Shown in pieces: positions 44,889 through 53,759 of a stretch of 64,000 nucleotides of DNA; positions within the stretch are counted from its first letter, which is position 1, and each line of letters opens with the position of its first letter. Below the pieces are notes generated by a model. That model did not search any database, was not told the origin of the DNA, and saw nothing but the letters and a program-made list of their open reading frames with translations. The DNA comes from Oscillospiraceae bacterium Marseille-Q3528 (GTDB taxonomy: Bacteria > Bacillota > Clostridia > Lachnospirales > Lachnospiraceae). The translations under genes and the position numbers were made by a program. The DNA is taken from assembly GCA_018223385.1 (NCBI GenBank), contig JAGTTR010000023.1, positions 1 to 64,000 of the forward strand. Reading direction: 5' to 3'.

Positions 44889-47800
44889 ATGGATTTGACA
44901 AAATTTTCCTTAAAACGGCCTGTCACAACGCTTCTGGTGGTGCTGGCGCTGGCCGTATTCGGTATTTCCTCCCTGATGGGACTCCGGCTGGAGCTGATGC
45001 CGGACATGGATATGCCGATGATGCTTGTGATGACTATTTATCCGGGCGCAGACCCGGAGTCGGTGGAGGAGCTGGTCAGCTCCCAGATCGAGGGAAAAGT
45101 GGGATCGTTGAGCGGTGTGGATTCTGTGACAACCTATTCCCGGGAAAACAGCTCCATGGTTTTGTTACAGTATGATTACAGCACAGATACCAATGACGCG
45201 TATCTGGATCTGCGGGCGGCTCTGGATTCCATAGAGACATCGCTGCCGGATGACTGCCAGACACCTATCGTCATGAAAATGGATGTCAATGCCATGCCCA
45301 GCATCATGTACTCTCTGAGTACCACGGACGGCAGTGATGTGGTTTCCCTGGCCAATGAGGATATCGTGCCGGAGCTGGAAGCTATCGGTTCTGTTGCCAG
45401 CGTGGAGGTCAGCGGTGGCCGGGAGAATTATGTGCAGGTGCTGCTGGATGAGGATGCAATGAACCAGTATGGCCTGACCATGAGCAGCATTGCCCAGTAT
45501 ATTGCGACGACAGATTTTACCATCCCCATCGGCTCTCTGGAGCAGGGCAGTCAGTCTATCAGTGCCATCAGTTCAGCAGATGTGGAGAATGTGGAGGATC
45601 TGAAAAACATCCCGCTGTTTACCTCCACCGGCAGTCTGGTACATTTGTCTGATGTGGCAGAGGTGCAGTGGGCGGAAAAAGATCCCGACAGTATCAGCAG
45701 GTACAACGGAGAAGAGACACTGACAGTCAGCATTACCAAGAACCAGAGCGCCAGCACGTTAGGCGTGGTGCGGGATGTGAAAAACGTGATGCGGCAGATG
45801 GAGGACAGTCACCCCGGTCTGGTGGCCACTGCTTCCTATGACGCATCCGACATGATTTTACAGTCGGCAAGCTCCGTGGGGAGTACGCTGCTCATGGGTG
45901 TGATCCTGTCCATGATCGTACTGTTCATTTTCTTCGGCGACTGGAAAGCCAGCCTCATTGTCGGAAGCGCCATGCCCATTTCTCTGCTGGTGACGGTTAT
46001 CGTCATGGCAGTGGCAGGCTTTTCGTTGAACATCATTACCCTGGGGGCGCTGGTTATTGCCATTGGTATGATGGTAGACAGCTCCAGCGTGGTGCTGGAA
46101 AACTGCTTCCGGTCGAAGGATAAAAAGCTGCATTTTAAGGATGCGGCACTGGTGGGCGCACGGGGAGTTGCCAGCTCCATTGTGGCATCCACCATCACTA
46201 CGGTGGTTGTTTACCTGCCTCTTTGCCTGCAGGATGGGCTGGCAGGACAGATTTTCGGTCAGTTGGGTTATACGATCATCATCGCCATGCTGGCATCTCT
46301 GGTGTCCGCGCTAACGCTGGTGCCGCTGTTCTTCTGGATATTCCGGCCGAGGGAAAAGAAAGAACTGAAAATCAACAGTCTTTTGGATCGGATCAAGGGA
46401 AAATATGAAAAAATGGAGCGAAAACTGCTGTACAGGAAAAAGCTGAGTATGGCAGTGGCGGTACTTCTTCTGGTGGCAGCCTTTGCCCTGGTGGGACTCA
46501 TGAAGGTGGAACTGATGCCTTCCGTAGATGAAGGGATGGTCTCTGTGGAGGCAACCTTCCGTTCCGGTACAAAAGTATCTGAGGTGGATGCCCGGATGCA
46601 GGAGCTGGAAGCGATGGTGGCCGCCCACCCGGATGTGGAGAGCTACACCCTGACATCTTCCAAGGGCTCCGGCAGTATTTCCGTCAATCTGAAGGATAAG
46701 CGGAAAATGTCCAGCCAGGAGGTGGCAGACCAGTGGATGGAGGAGACAAAGGATATGACCGGTATCCAGCTGGATATTAGCGTCAGCAGTCAGATGTCTT
46801 CCATGATGGCCACCGGTTCAGGCGCTTCCGTGACGCTGTCCTCAACGAACCTGGACGATCTGAAAGAGGCGGCAGCTCTTGTAGAGGAAAATGCCTGGGA
46901 TATCCCCGGCGTGCTGAACGTGTCCTCTGATGCGGGTGAGAGTGCGACCCAGATCAAAGTGCTCATCGATCCTCTGCAGGCCATGGCCCACGGCATGACA
47001 CCGGTACAGGCAGCTGGCGGTCTTTACAGTATGATCAGCGGAACCGAGGCCATGAAAATCACATCCAACGGCGACGAATACAGCGTCATGCTGGAATATC
47101 CGGAGGGGACTTACACCAACGCAAGTACACTTTTAGATGCGTCTGTGGGCGGCGTACCGCTGTCGGAGATGGCAACGCTGCAGTATACCGATTCTCAGCA
47201 GACGGTCATGAAGTCCGATGGAAAATATCAGACAACGATCACCGCAGCCTGCGTATCGGGTAACACCGATGCAGTAGAGGAAAAGCTGGATGCTCTGGTG
47301 GGCAGCCTGCAGCTGCCGGATACGGTGGAGCAGGCAGAGGACACCATGGATCAGATGATGCGGGAAAACTTTACCGCTCTTGGCAAAGCCATTGCGGCAG
47401 CAATTTTCCTCGTTTTCCTTGTGATGGCCATGCAGTTTGAATCCCCGAAATATTCCCTGATGGTCATGCTCAGCATCCCGTTCAGCCTGATCGGCTCCTT
47501 TGGGTTACTGTTCCTGTCGGGACAGTCACTGACCATGACCTCCCTTATGGGTATCATGATGCTGGTAGGTATCGTGGTAAACAATGGTATTCTGTATGTG
47601 GATGGCGTCAATGCCCTGATCAATGAGGATGGCCTGTCGCTGGACGATGCCCTCATCGAGAGTGCCAAGACGAGATTGCGCCCGATTCTGATCACCACCC
47701 TGACTACCGTGATTTCCATGGTGCCCATGTCGCTGGGCATCGGTACCGGCACGGAAATGATGCAGGGCATGGGCATCATTATCATCGGCGGCCTGATCGC

Positions 47801-47969
47801 TTCTACTCTGCTGATCCTGATCCTTCTGCCGGTGTTCTACCGCATGGTATACGGGAAAGAGAAGAAGGAAAAACGCAAAAGAATCGGAAAAAGGAGGAAG
47901 CCAAAGAATGGAGCCACAGAAGCCGGAAACGGAAAACGAACTGAAACCGAAGGTCAGAGCTCTTTATGA
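44889..47969 (+). CDS. RND-family efflux pump
   Basis: The 1,026-residue pump is a full AcrB/SwrC-type RND protein. It has an N-terminal membrane helix at the start (KRPVTTLLVVLALAVFGI), a porter domain and an LGALVIAIGMMVDSSSVVLEN helix 4 with the proton-relay Asp. A second porter domain and MLVGIVVNNGILYVDGVNAL in the second half complete it. RND pumps are mainly known from Gram-negative bacteria; in Gram-positive bacteria SwrC is the best known case. It probably exports lipophilic compounds with the preceding adaptor. The TetR gene overlaps its end by 62 bp. Confidence 0.94.
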   Translation: MDLTKFSLKRPVTTLLVVLALAVFGISSLMGLRLELMPDMDMPMMLVMTIYPGADPESVEELVSSQIEGKVGSLSGVDSVTTYSRENSSMVLLQYDYSTDTNDAYLDLRAALDSIETSLPDDCQTPIVMKMDVNAMPSIMYSLSTTDGSDVVSLANEDIVPELEAIGSVASVEVSGGRENYVQVLLDEDAMNQYGLTMSSIAQYIATTDFTIPIGSLEQGSQSISAISSADVENVEDLKNIPLFTSTGSLVHLSDVAEVQWAEKDPDSISRYNGEETLTVSITKNQSASTLGVVRDVKNVMRQMEDSHPGLVATASYDASDMILQSASSVGSTLLMGVILSMIVLFIFFGDWKASLIVGSAMPISLLVTVIVMAVAGFSLNIITLGALVIAIGMMVDSSSVVLENCFRSKDKKLHFKDAALVGARGVASSIVASTITTVVVYLPLCLQDGLAGQIFGQLGYTIIIAMLASLVSALTLVPLFFWIFRPREKKELKINSLLDRIKGKYEKMERKLLYRKKLSMAVAVLLLVAAFALVGLMKVELMPSVDEGMVSVEATFRSGTKVSEVDARMQELEAMVAAHPDVESYTLTSSKGSGSISVNLKDKRKMSSQEVADQWMEETKDMTGIQLDISVSSQMSSMMATGSGASVTLSSTNLDDLKEAAALVEENAWDIPGVLNVSSDAGESATQIKVLIDPLQAMAHGMTPVQAAGGLYSMISGTEAMKITSNGDEYSVMLEYPEGTYTNASTLLDASVGGVPLSEMATLQYTDSQQTVMKSDGKYQTTITAACVSGNTDAVEEKLDALVGSLQLPDTVEQAEDTMDQMMRENFTALGKAIAAAIFLVFLVMAMQFESPKYSLMVMLSIPFSLIGSFGLLFLSGQSLTMTSLMGIMMLVGIVVNNGILYVDGVNALINEDGLSLDDALIESAKTRLRPILITTLTTVISMVPMSLGIGTGTEMMQGMGIIIIGGLIASTLLILILLPVFYRMVYGKEKKEKRKRIGKRRKPKNGATEAGNGKRTETEGQSSL

Positions 47970-48549
47970 GGCTGTCCTGGAACTGTTGAATGAAAATGCG
48001 GATATCAGTACCATGAAGGTGTCTGATATCACTTCCCGGGCCGGCATTGGCAAGGGAACCGCGTATGATTATTTCAAAAGTAAGGAAGAAATCATCGCCT
48101 GCGCGGTCATGTATGACGCAAGAAGGCAGGGGATGGAAACACGGGAAAAACTGCGGGAACTGCCTGATTTTCAGGCCCGCATCCGGTATTGTTTTCACTG
48201 GGTGGAGGAATGCGTGCGGGAACAGAAGGCTTTTGGAAAGCTGTTGTTCTTCACCAGCCGTCCCGGCGGCGTCCCGGATGAGGTGCTGGTAAAGATGAAG
48301 CAGAGCTATGAGGAAAACAAATCCGGCTGCGTGCTGGAGCCGGTGGAGATTCTCAGTGACCTGTGCGGACAGGGACAGGCAGAGGGGTATATCCGGGAAG
48401 AAATTTCGCCGGAGGATGCCGCTTATATCCTGCTGGGCAATCTGTGCTCCCTGTTCATGTATATGGGACAGGAAAAAGGCGTAGATGCGCAGAAATGCGG
48501 GAAAATGCGGGAATTCCTCTGTGAAGGATTTTTAAAAACGGTAAAATAA
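47908..48549 (+). CDS. TetR-family repressor of the RND operon
   Basis: The 213-residue protein starts inside the pump gene, behind AAAAAGGAGGAAG. Its N-terminal helix-turn-helix reads MKVSDITSRAGIGKGTAYDYF, typical of TetR regulators. The C-terminal ligand domain is variable and Cys-containing. Being third in the operon with a palindromic operator at its promoter, it likely controls adaptor, pump and itself, released when an exported compound binds. Confidence 0.92.
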   Translation: MEPQKPETENELKPKVRALYEAVLELLNENADISTMKVSDITSRAGIGKGTAYDYFKSKEEIIACAVMYDARRQGMETREKLRELPDFQARIRYCFHWVEECVREQKAFGKLLFFTSRPGGVPDEVLVKMKQSYEENKSGCVLEPVEILSDLCGQGQAEGYIREEISPEDAAYILLGNLCSLFMYMGQEKGVDAQKCGKMREFLCEGFLKTVK

Positions 48550-48576
48550 TAAAATAAAGAGAACCACGCAGAAAAT

Positions 48577-48621
48577 AATCGGCAGAGAGGTGCAGGATAA
48601 CGGCATCGCTCTGCCGATTTT
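48577..48621 (+). terminator. Stem-loop after the RND operon
   Basis: AATCGGCAGAG (48577-48587) pairs perfectly with CTCTGCCGATT (48609-48619) and ends in four T, a weak terminator. The loop of 21 nt is long. Confidence 0.65.
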
Positions 48622-48673
48622 GCACTCCGCCAGGGTGCAAAGCGCCAGTTGCACTTGTTACGCACTGGGCGAA

Positions 48674-48690
48674 GAACGTAGATGCACTGC
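48674..48690 (+). repeat. 17-nt dispersed repeat GAACGTAGATGCACTGC, copy 2
   Basis: Exact copy of 27073-27089 in the same orientation. It follows a run of GCAC-containing short repeats behind the TetR gene. Confidence 0.7.
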
Positions 48691-48767
48691 TGAGAGGGCG
48701 AAATTTTTGGTGGGCAAACGGCTGTAAATAAGGTAGAATGAGAAAAAGACATGGAGGAGGAATGAAA

Positions 48768-49223
48768 ATGTTAGAGGTTGGAACGAAGGCACCGGATTTT
48801 TCCCTGCCGGATCAGAACGGAAACGTCCACACACTGGAGGAGTATCGCGGGAAAAAGGTGATCCTGTATTTTTACCCCAAGGACAATACCCCGGGCTGCT
48901 CCAAACAGGCCTGCGGCTTTGGCGAGTTATATCCCCAGTTTGTAGAAAAGGGTGCAGTGGTGCTGGGCGTCAGCAAGGACAGCGTGGCATCTCATAAACG
49001 GTTCGAGGAAAAATATGGCCTGCCGTTTACGCTGCTGTCAGACACGGAACTTTCCTGCATCCAGGCATACGATGTGTGGAAGGAAAAGAAGATGTATGGA
49101 AAAGTCAGCATGGGCGTGGTGCGGACGACCTATCTCATCGATGAGAATGGCATCATTGAAAAAGCTCACGACAAGGTGAAGGCAGCGGATAATCCGGCAC
49201 AGATGCTGGGAGAACTGGCATGA
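48768..49223 (+). CDS. bcp: Thiol peroxidase of the Bcp/PrxQ family
   Basis: ATG 48768 (MLEVGTKAPDFSLPDQNG) is 7 nt from AGGAGG; ATG 48762 is a close alternative. The 151-residue protein has the peroxidatic and resolving Cys in DNTPGCSKQACGFG, the five-residue spacing of PrxQ/Bcp enzymes. The Arg of VVRTTYLIDENG is present. It reduces hydrogen peroxide and organic hydroperoxides using thioredoxin. Its stop overlaps the start of yaaA (ATGA), tying both genes together. Confidence 0.94.
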   Translation: MLEVGTKAPDFSLPDQNGNVHTLEEYRGKKVILYFYPKDNTPGCSKQACGFGELYPQFVEKGAVVLGVSKDSVASHKRFEEKYGLPFTLLSDTELSCIQAYDVWKEKKMYGKVSMGVVRTTYLIDENGIIEKAHDKVKAADNPAQMLGELA

Positions 49224-50011
49224 GGATTTTACTGTCACCTGCCAAAAAAATGAGGGTAGATACTGATTCTCTGGCGCCGCTGGGCCTGCCGGTATACCTG
49301 GAACAGGCCCGTGAACTGATGCATGCTGTGCAGAGCCTTTCTCTGGCGGAGGCGAAAGCCCTGTGGAAGTGCAACGATCAGCTGGCAGAGCTGAATTATG
49401 AGCGGTTTGCCCATATGGATCTGGAGCGGCAGCTGACCCCGGCGGTGCTCGCCTATGAGGGGCTGGTCTATCAGTATATGGCGCCCGGTGTCATGACGGA
49501 GGGTATGCTTTCTTATTTACAGGAGCATCTGCGGATCCTCTCCGGCTTTTATGGCGTGCTGCGACCCTTCGACGGGGTGGTGCCCTACCGGCTGGAAATG
49601 CAGGCGAAGCTTTCCGGTACGCGGCAGATGGTTGATTTACAGGAGAAAGATCTCTATGCGTACTGGGGTGATTTGCTGTATCAGGGCACCCGGGATGCGG
49701 ACGGTGTCTTTATCAATCTGGCTTCCAGGGAATATGCAAAAGCGGTGGAAAAATATATCGCCCCGGCGGATCACTTTATCACGGTGGAATTCTGTGAGCA
49801 GGTGGACGGCAAACTGAAGCAGAAGGGCACCTTTGCCAAAATGGCCCGGGGCGAGATGGTACGCTTCCTGGCGGAGCGGCAGGTGGAAGATCCCACCCAA
49901 ATGCGGGATTTTACCGGGATGGGGTATCGGTTTGATGAGGATGAATCGAATGAGAACACCTATGTGTTTGTTGCCCGGCGGGAAAAGAAAAAAGCATCAC
50001 GCTTTGTCTGA
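49220..50011 (+). CDS. yaaA: Peroxide stress protein YaaA (DUF328/UPF0246)
   Basis: The 263-residue protein begins MRILLSPAKKM, the family signature, and contains the other conserved stretches ALWKCNDQLAELNYERF, SGFYGVLRPFDGVVPYRLEM and FTGMGYRF. In Escherichia coli YaaA lowers free iron and limits oxidative damage to DNA. The gene overlaps bcp by 4 bp, so peroxide removal and iron control are encoded as one unit here. The length is normal. Confidence 0.94.
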   Translation: MRILLSPAKKMRVDTDSLAPLGLPVYLEQARELMHAVQSLSLAEAKALWKCNDQLAELNYERFAHMDLERQLTPAVLAYEGLVYQYMAPGVMTEGMLSYLQEHLRILSGFYGVLRPFDGVVPYRLEMQAKLSGTRQMVDLQEKDLYAYWGDLLYQGTRDADGVFINLASREYAKAVEKYIAPADHFITVEFCEQVDGKLKQKGTFAKMARGEMVRFLAERQVEDPTQMRDFTGMGYRFDEDESNENTYVFVARREKKKASRFV

Positions 50012-50073
50012 CGCTCCTGCCAACATAGGTTTCGGTTGAATGTGATCTATTTACTGTATGATCAAAGATTTTC

Positions 50074-50202
50074 AGCAAGTTACCAGCAAGTTAATCGAAC
50101 ACTACATTTAGCCTATTTAATCCCAATTTTATACTATATCTTGCATTTTTGGTCTGGAAATCACGTCAAACTTTTCCAGTGAGCAAGTTGCCGGCAAGTT
50201 AA
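50074..50202 (+). repeat. Two 21-nt direct repeats (AGCAAGTTRCCRGCAAGTTAA)
   Basis: The copies at 50074-50094 and 50182-50202 differ at two positions. Each itself contains GCAAGTT twice, so the unit is a nested repeat. They lie in the gene-poor stretch 50012-50214, between yaaA and a truncated GntR gene, upstream of tRNA-Pro. The rest of that stretch is AT-rich without features I can name. Confidence 0.7.
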
Positions 50203-50214
50203 ATCACGCCCAGA

Positions 50215-50433
50215 TTGGAGCATAAACTGGGAGTAGAGATTGATACAGCGACACAAAGCATACAAGCGGTAATGGCAACCTATCGAATTGCAGCACTTTT
50301 GGAACTGGCAGAGCAGACATGTATGTTAAAAGTTAATAGAACAGCATATACAAAAAGCGGAGAGTGTTTTGAATATTCAGAGAGTTCTTATGTTTCAAGC
50401 AGGTATATGCTTACGATGACTTTAAAACGATAA
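50215..50433 (+). pseudogene. C-terminal fragment of a GntR-family regulator (UTRA domain)
   Basis: The 72-residue frame reads EIDTATQSIQAVMATYRIAA, then LLELAEQTCMLKVNRTAYT and ECFEYSESSYVSSRYMLTM. This is the second half of a UTRA ligand domain of GntR/HutC regulators. The DNA-binding N terminus and the first half of UTRA are absent, and direct repeats lie where they should be. It cannot act as a regulator and is best read as a deletion remnant near the tRNA. Confidence 0.75.
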
Positions 50434-50619
50434 TAAAGACTGGGTTTTTGCTATCGACGGAGAAAATTTTAGGTGAGTTGAAAAGGTGAATTGCAAGTGA
50501 GGGAGAAAATTTTATTTTGAGAAAATAACAAAAACCAGTTGACAAACAGAAAATGTTTATATATAATATCACTTGGACGTTCGGCAAGGGAGTACATCTT
50601 CTGAACGGATGATCCAAAT

Positions 50620-50693
50620 CGAAGTGTGGCTCAGCTTGGTAGAGCGCTGCGTTCGGGACGCAGAGGTCGCGTGTTCGAATCACGTCACTTCGA
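50620..50693 (+). tRNA. tRNA-Pro (anticodon CGG)
   Basis: The acceptor arms CGAAGTG and CACTTCG, D arm GCTCAGCTTGGTAGAGC, anticodon stem CTGCG/CGCAG with loop TTCGGGA, and T arm GCGTG-TTCGAAT-CACGT fold perfectly. The anticodon CGG reads CCG (Pro). The discriminator base is A and CCA is not encoded; CTT follows. It is a stand-alone gene with a terminator at 50701-50739. Confidence 0.96.
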
Positions 50694-50700
50694 CTTTGAG

Positions 50701-50739
50701 AGAGTCAGAATTCTTTTAAAAGGATTTTGACTCTTTTTT
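50701..50739 (+). terminator. Terminator of tRNA-Pro
   Basis: AGAGTCA (50701-50707) pairs with TGACTCT (50728-50734), with further pairing of the AAGGATT type inside, followed by a T run to 50739. Confidence 0.8.
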
Positions 50740-50934
50740 GCGTAATGATAATTCGAAGAACTTTTAGTCACGCTGATGTTTTCTGACAACTTATTTTAAT
50801 TAAAATCCTATAATTCGAACTCAACAAGTTCTAAATATGATTATTTAGGTTCTATTTATTGACTTTTTGATGAATTTTTTCGTATAATATATAGAGATAA
50901 CTATTGTTGATTTTGAGAAAAGAGGGATTGATTT

Positions 50935-51228
50935 ATGGGACAGACTACATTTAGTGTTCGGATGGATGAATCTTTAAAGAATCAGTTTGATAATTTATGC
51001 AAAGAGTTTGGGATGAATGCATCGACCGCTTTTAATATTTTTGCCCGCGCAGTTGTTCGGGAGAGGAAAATTCCTTTTGAAATTTCTGCGCCGATAAGAA
51101 ATTCTTTAGAAGATGGACGTGCTGCATTTCACGCATTACGTTTAGCAGCTAAAGATAATCATCTGCAGGATATGTCGCTGGATGAGATTAATAAGGAAAT
51201 CCGATTGGCCCGTGACAGTAAGGAGTGA
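50935..51228 (+). CDS. RelB/DinJ-family antitoxin
   Basis: The 97-residue protein starts MGQTTFSVRMDESLKNQFDN, a ribbon-helix-helix DNA-binding domain of the RelB/DinJ type, with AFNIFARAVVRERKIPFEI as in that family. The C-terminal part is charged and would wrap the toxin. The AT-rich promoter TTGACT/TATAAT lies at about 50858-50889. It overlaps the toxin frame or is 11 bp from its ATG. AGAGGGATTG precedes the start. Confidence 0.9.
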   Translation: MGQTTFSVRMDESLKNQFDNLCKEFGMNASTAFNIFARAVVRERKIPFEISAPIRNSLEDGRAAFHALRLAAKDNHLQDMSLDEINKEIRLARDSKE

Positions 51229-51239
51229 AGAAGGCGCCT

Positions 51240-51647
51240 ATGAATGATTTGGTTGTCATTGATACGAATGTTTTGATATCGGCATTGTTGTCCAAGTATA
51301 GAGATGCGGCAACTGTTCGAGTGTTGGAGGCCGTTTTTGATGGAACGATTATTCCTGTTTTCAATGACGAAATTCTTGAAGAGTATTCACAGGTGCTTCG
51401 CAGGCCAAAATTTAAATTTGATAATGGTGTTATTGAACTATTGTTAAATGTAATGAAAGCAAATGGGATATTTGCAGAGCGGCTTATTACAAATGAGCGA
51501 CTTCCAGACCCAAAGGATCTTGTGTTTTGTGAAGTCGTTATGGCAAAGAAGGAGGATAATGCGTATCTGGTTACAGGGAATGGGAAACATTTTCCTCAAA
51601 AGCCTTTTATCGTTACACCGAATGAGTTGCTTGCGATTATTCAATAA
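51240..51647 (+). CDS. PIN-domain toxin
   Basis: The 135-residue protein starts at ATG 51240 (MNDLVVIDTNVLISALL); a GTG at 51225 overlapping the antitoxin stop is an alternative. The PIN acidic residues are present: DTN near the start, FNDEILEEY, and LPDPKDLVFCEVV. PIN toxins are Mg-dependent ribonucleases. Its partner is a RelB/DinJ antitoxin, while DinJ usually pairs with a YafQ/RelE-fold toxin; the combination with this COG1569-like PIN type is less common. The pair lies next to tRNA-Pro and gene fragments. Confidence 0.88.
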   Translation: MNDLVVIDTNVLISALLSKYRDAATVRVLEAVFDGTIIPVFNDEILEEYSQVLRRPKFKFDNGVIELLLNVMKANGIFAERLITNERLPDPKDLVFCEVVMAKKEDNAYLVTGNGKHFPQKPFIVTPNELLAIIQ

Positions 51648-51679
51648 AACTTTTAGTTACAAGAGGAATAAAGAAAAAT

Positions 51680-51707
51680 CGGAGCGCCGTCTTGCGACAG
51701 GGCTCCG
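51680..51707 (+). other. Stem-loop after the toxin-antitoxin pair
   Basis: CGGAGC and GCTCCG (51680-51685 and 51702-51707) close a 16-nt loop with no T run after it. A 19-residue frame MKKLFLLHDLSYRKIMKKL follows GAGAGAGG at 51724; I cannot support it as a gene. Confidence 0.35.
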
Positions 51708-51909
51708 TAAGAGAGAGGTATGTTATGAAAAAGTTATTTCTTTTACATGATTTATCATATAGGAAGATTATGAAGAAACTGTGATGTTCCCTTTAAATTA
51801 ATGTGAACTTTTTGCGTATTTTCTGTGGTGCCCTGTCAGAACGGGAACCGGCGGAAACAGTGGGAAAAAGGAAGCTGTGTTGCATGAAAGGGGAAAGAAA
51901 GGAGAAGCA

Positions 51910-53637
51910 ATGGAAAGAAAATGGTGGCATGGAAAGGTAGCCTATCAGGTGTACCCGAAGAGCTTTCAGGATACGAACGGGGACGGCATCGGGGATCTGC
52001 GGGGGATTATCAACAAACTGGATTATCTGAAGGATCTGGGTGTGGATATCGTGTGGATTTCGCCGGTATACTGTTCCCCCTTTGTGGATCAGGGATACGA
52101 TATTTCAGATTATTACAATATCGATCCGTGCTTTGGCACGATGGCGGACATGGATGAGCTGCTGGCAGAGGCGAAGAAGCGGGATATGTCTGTGTTGATG
52201 GATCTGGTAGTAAACCACTGTTCCAATGAGCATGAGTGGTTCCAAAAGGCGCTGGCAGACCCGGACGGGGAATACGGACAGTATTTTTACATTCGGGAAG
52301 GGAAAAACGGGCAGCCGCCCTGCAACTGGCGTTCTTATTTTGGCGGCAGTGCCTGGGAGCCGATTCCCGGAACGGACAAATACTATCTGCATCTGTTTGC
52401 GAAGGAGCAGCCGGATCTGAACTGGGAGAACCCGAAGCTGCGGGAAGAGATTTATACGATGATGAACTGGTGGCTGGACAAGGGGCTGGCCGGTTTTCGC
52501 ATCGATGCCATCATTAATATAAAGAAGGATCTGCGGTTCCAGGATTTTCCGGCGGACCGGGCGGATGGCCTGTGCAGCTGTGCGACGATGCTGGCGGCAG
52601 CGGAAGGGCCGGGTGCATTTCTGCGGGAGATGAAGGAGAGAACCTTCGACCGGGTGGATGCGTTTACCGTGGGCGAGTTGTTCAACTACCGGGAGGAGGA
52701 TCTGCCCCGGTATATCGGTGAGAACGGTTATTTTTCCACGATTTTTGATTTCAGTTCGGAGGCGGCCGGATGCAGCGAGAAGGGCTGGTATGACCGGCGG
52801 AAGCTTTCGCCGGATGAGTATCGGGATATTTTGTACCGGGTGCAGCGGATCACAGCCAACGTGGGTTTTATGGCAAATATCATTGAAAATCATGATGAGC
52901 CCCGGGGCGTCAGCCGGTATCTGCCGGACGGCGGCTGCACGGAGAAGAGTAAGAAAATGCTGGCAGCGGTGCTGATGATGCTCCGAGGCCTGCCGTTCAT
53001 TTATCAGGGGCAGGAAATTGGCATGGAAAACTGTGCCTTCAAAAATATTGAAGAAATGGATGACCTCAATTCCAGGGACGAGTATCGGGTGGCCCTGGCG
53101 GCCGGATGCACAGAGGAACAGGCCATGGCGGCGGTGCAGCGCTACAGCCGGGACAACTGCCGGACGCCGTTCCAGTGGAATGCCGGGACAGAGGCAGGAT
53201 TTACCACAGGGACGCCCTGGCTGAAAGTGAATCCCAACTATACGCGCATCAACGCCGAGGAACAGATGGACAATCCGAATTCTGTCCGCTCCTGGTACAG
53301 GCAGCTGATCGCGCTGCGCAAATCGGAAACATATGGAGAGACAGTTGTCTACGGCGCGTTCCGCGCGCTGTTTGAAGAGGAACATGACCTGATCGCTTTT
53401 GTAAGAGAGCGGGAGGGACAGCGGCTGGTGGTGCTGGCAAACTTCCGGGAGGAACCCCGGACGCTGCAGTTGGAGGCACCGGTGAAGGAGATTCTGCTGA
53501 CCAACCGGGCATACACGAAAGAAGAGCAGGCGCAGGCGGCGGAAGGCGTGATCACGCTGGACGGTTATCAGGTCATCATTGCAGAGTGCCAGCAAGTCGA
53601 TGTAGAAAGCAAAAAACGTAATTTTTCTGGAATTTAG
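51910..53637 (+). CDS. GH13 alpha-glucosidase (oligo-1,6-glucosidase type)
   Basis: The start ATG 51910 (MERKWWHGKVAYQVYPKSF) has AAAGGAG upstream. The 575-residue protein is a GH13 enzyme with all catalytic parts: GFRIDAI (nucleophile Asp), FTVGELF (acid/base Glu) and ENHDEPR (stabilising Asp). Length and sequence match MalL/DexB-like enzymes that release glucose from isomaltose or other alpha-1,6 sugars. The residue after the nucleophile is Ala where strict alpha-1,6 enzymes have Val, so specificity is open. No sugar transporter is adjacent. Confidence 0.93.
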   Translation: MERKWWHGKVAYQVYPKSFQDTNGDGIGDLRGIINKLDYLKDLGVDIVWISPVYCSPFVDQGYDISDYYNIDPCFGTMADMDELLAEAKKRDMSVLMDLVVNHCSNEHEWFQKALADPDGEYGQYFYIREGKNGQPPCNWRSYFGGSAWEPIPGTDKYYLHLFAKEQPDLNWENPKLREEIYTMMNWWLDKGLAGFRIDAIINIKKDLRFQDFPADRADGLCSCATMLAAAEGPGAFLREMKERTFDRVDAFTVGELFNYREEDLPRYIGENGYFSTIFDFSSEAAGCSEKGWYDRRKLSPDEYRDILYRVQRITANVGFMANIIENHDEPRGVSRYLPDGGCTEKSKKMLAAVLMMLRGLPFIYQGQEIGMENCAFKNIEEMDDLNSRDEYRVALAAGCTEEQAMAAVQRYSRDNCRTPFQWNAGTEAGFTTGTPWLKVNPNYTRINAEEQMDNPNSVRSWYRQLIALRKSETYGETVVYGAFRALFEEEHDLIAFVREREGQRLVVLANFREEPRTLQLEAPVKEILLTNRAYTKEEQAQAAEGVITLDGYQVIIAECQQVDVESKKRNFSGI

Positions 53638-53759
53638 CCAGATCAGGATTGCGTTGTCTTGCTAAACAGAGTTTAGAAAAAGTTTAAAATCCCATATCTT
53701 CCTGTTTAATGTTTTATTTTAGCATAAAACTGATAAAGCATAGAAAGGCAGGAGCAGAT

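Noticed and set aside
52105..53595. A 496-residue minus-strand frame opposite the GH13 gene
   Set aside because: It is a shadow in GC-rich DNA; the plus strand carries all GH13 catalytic motifs.
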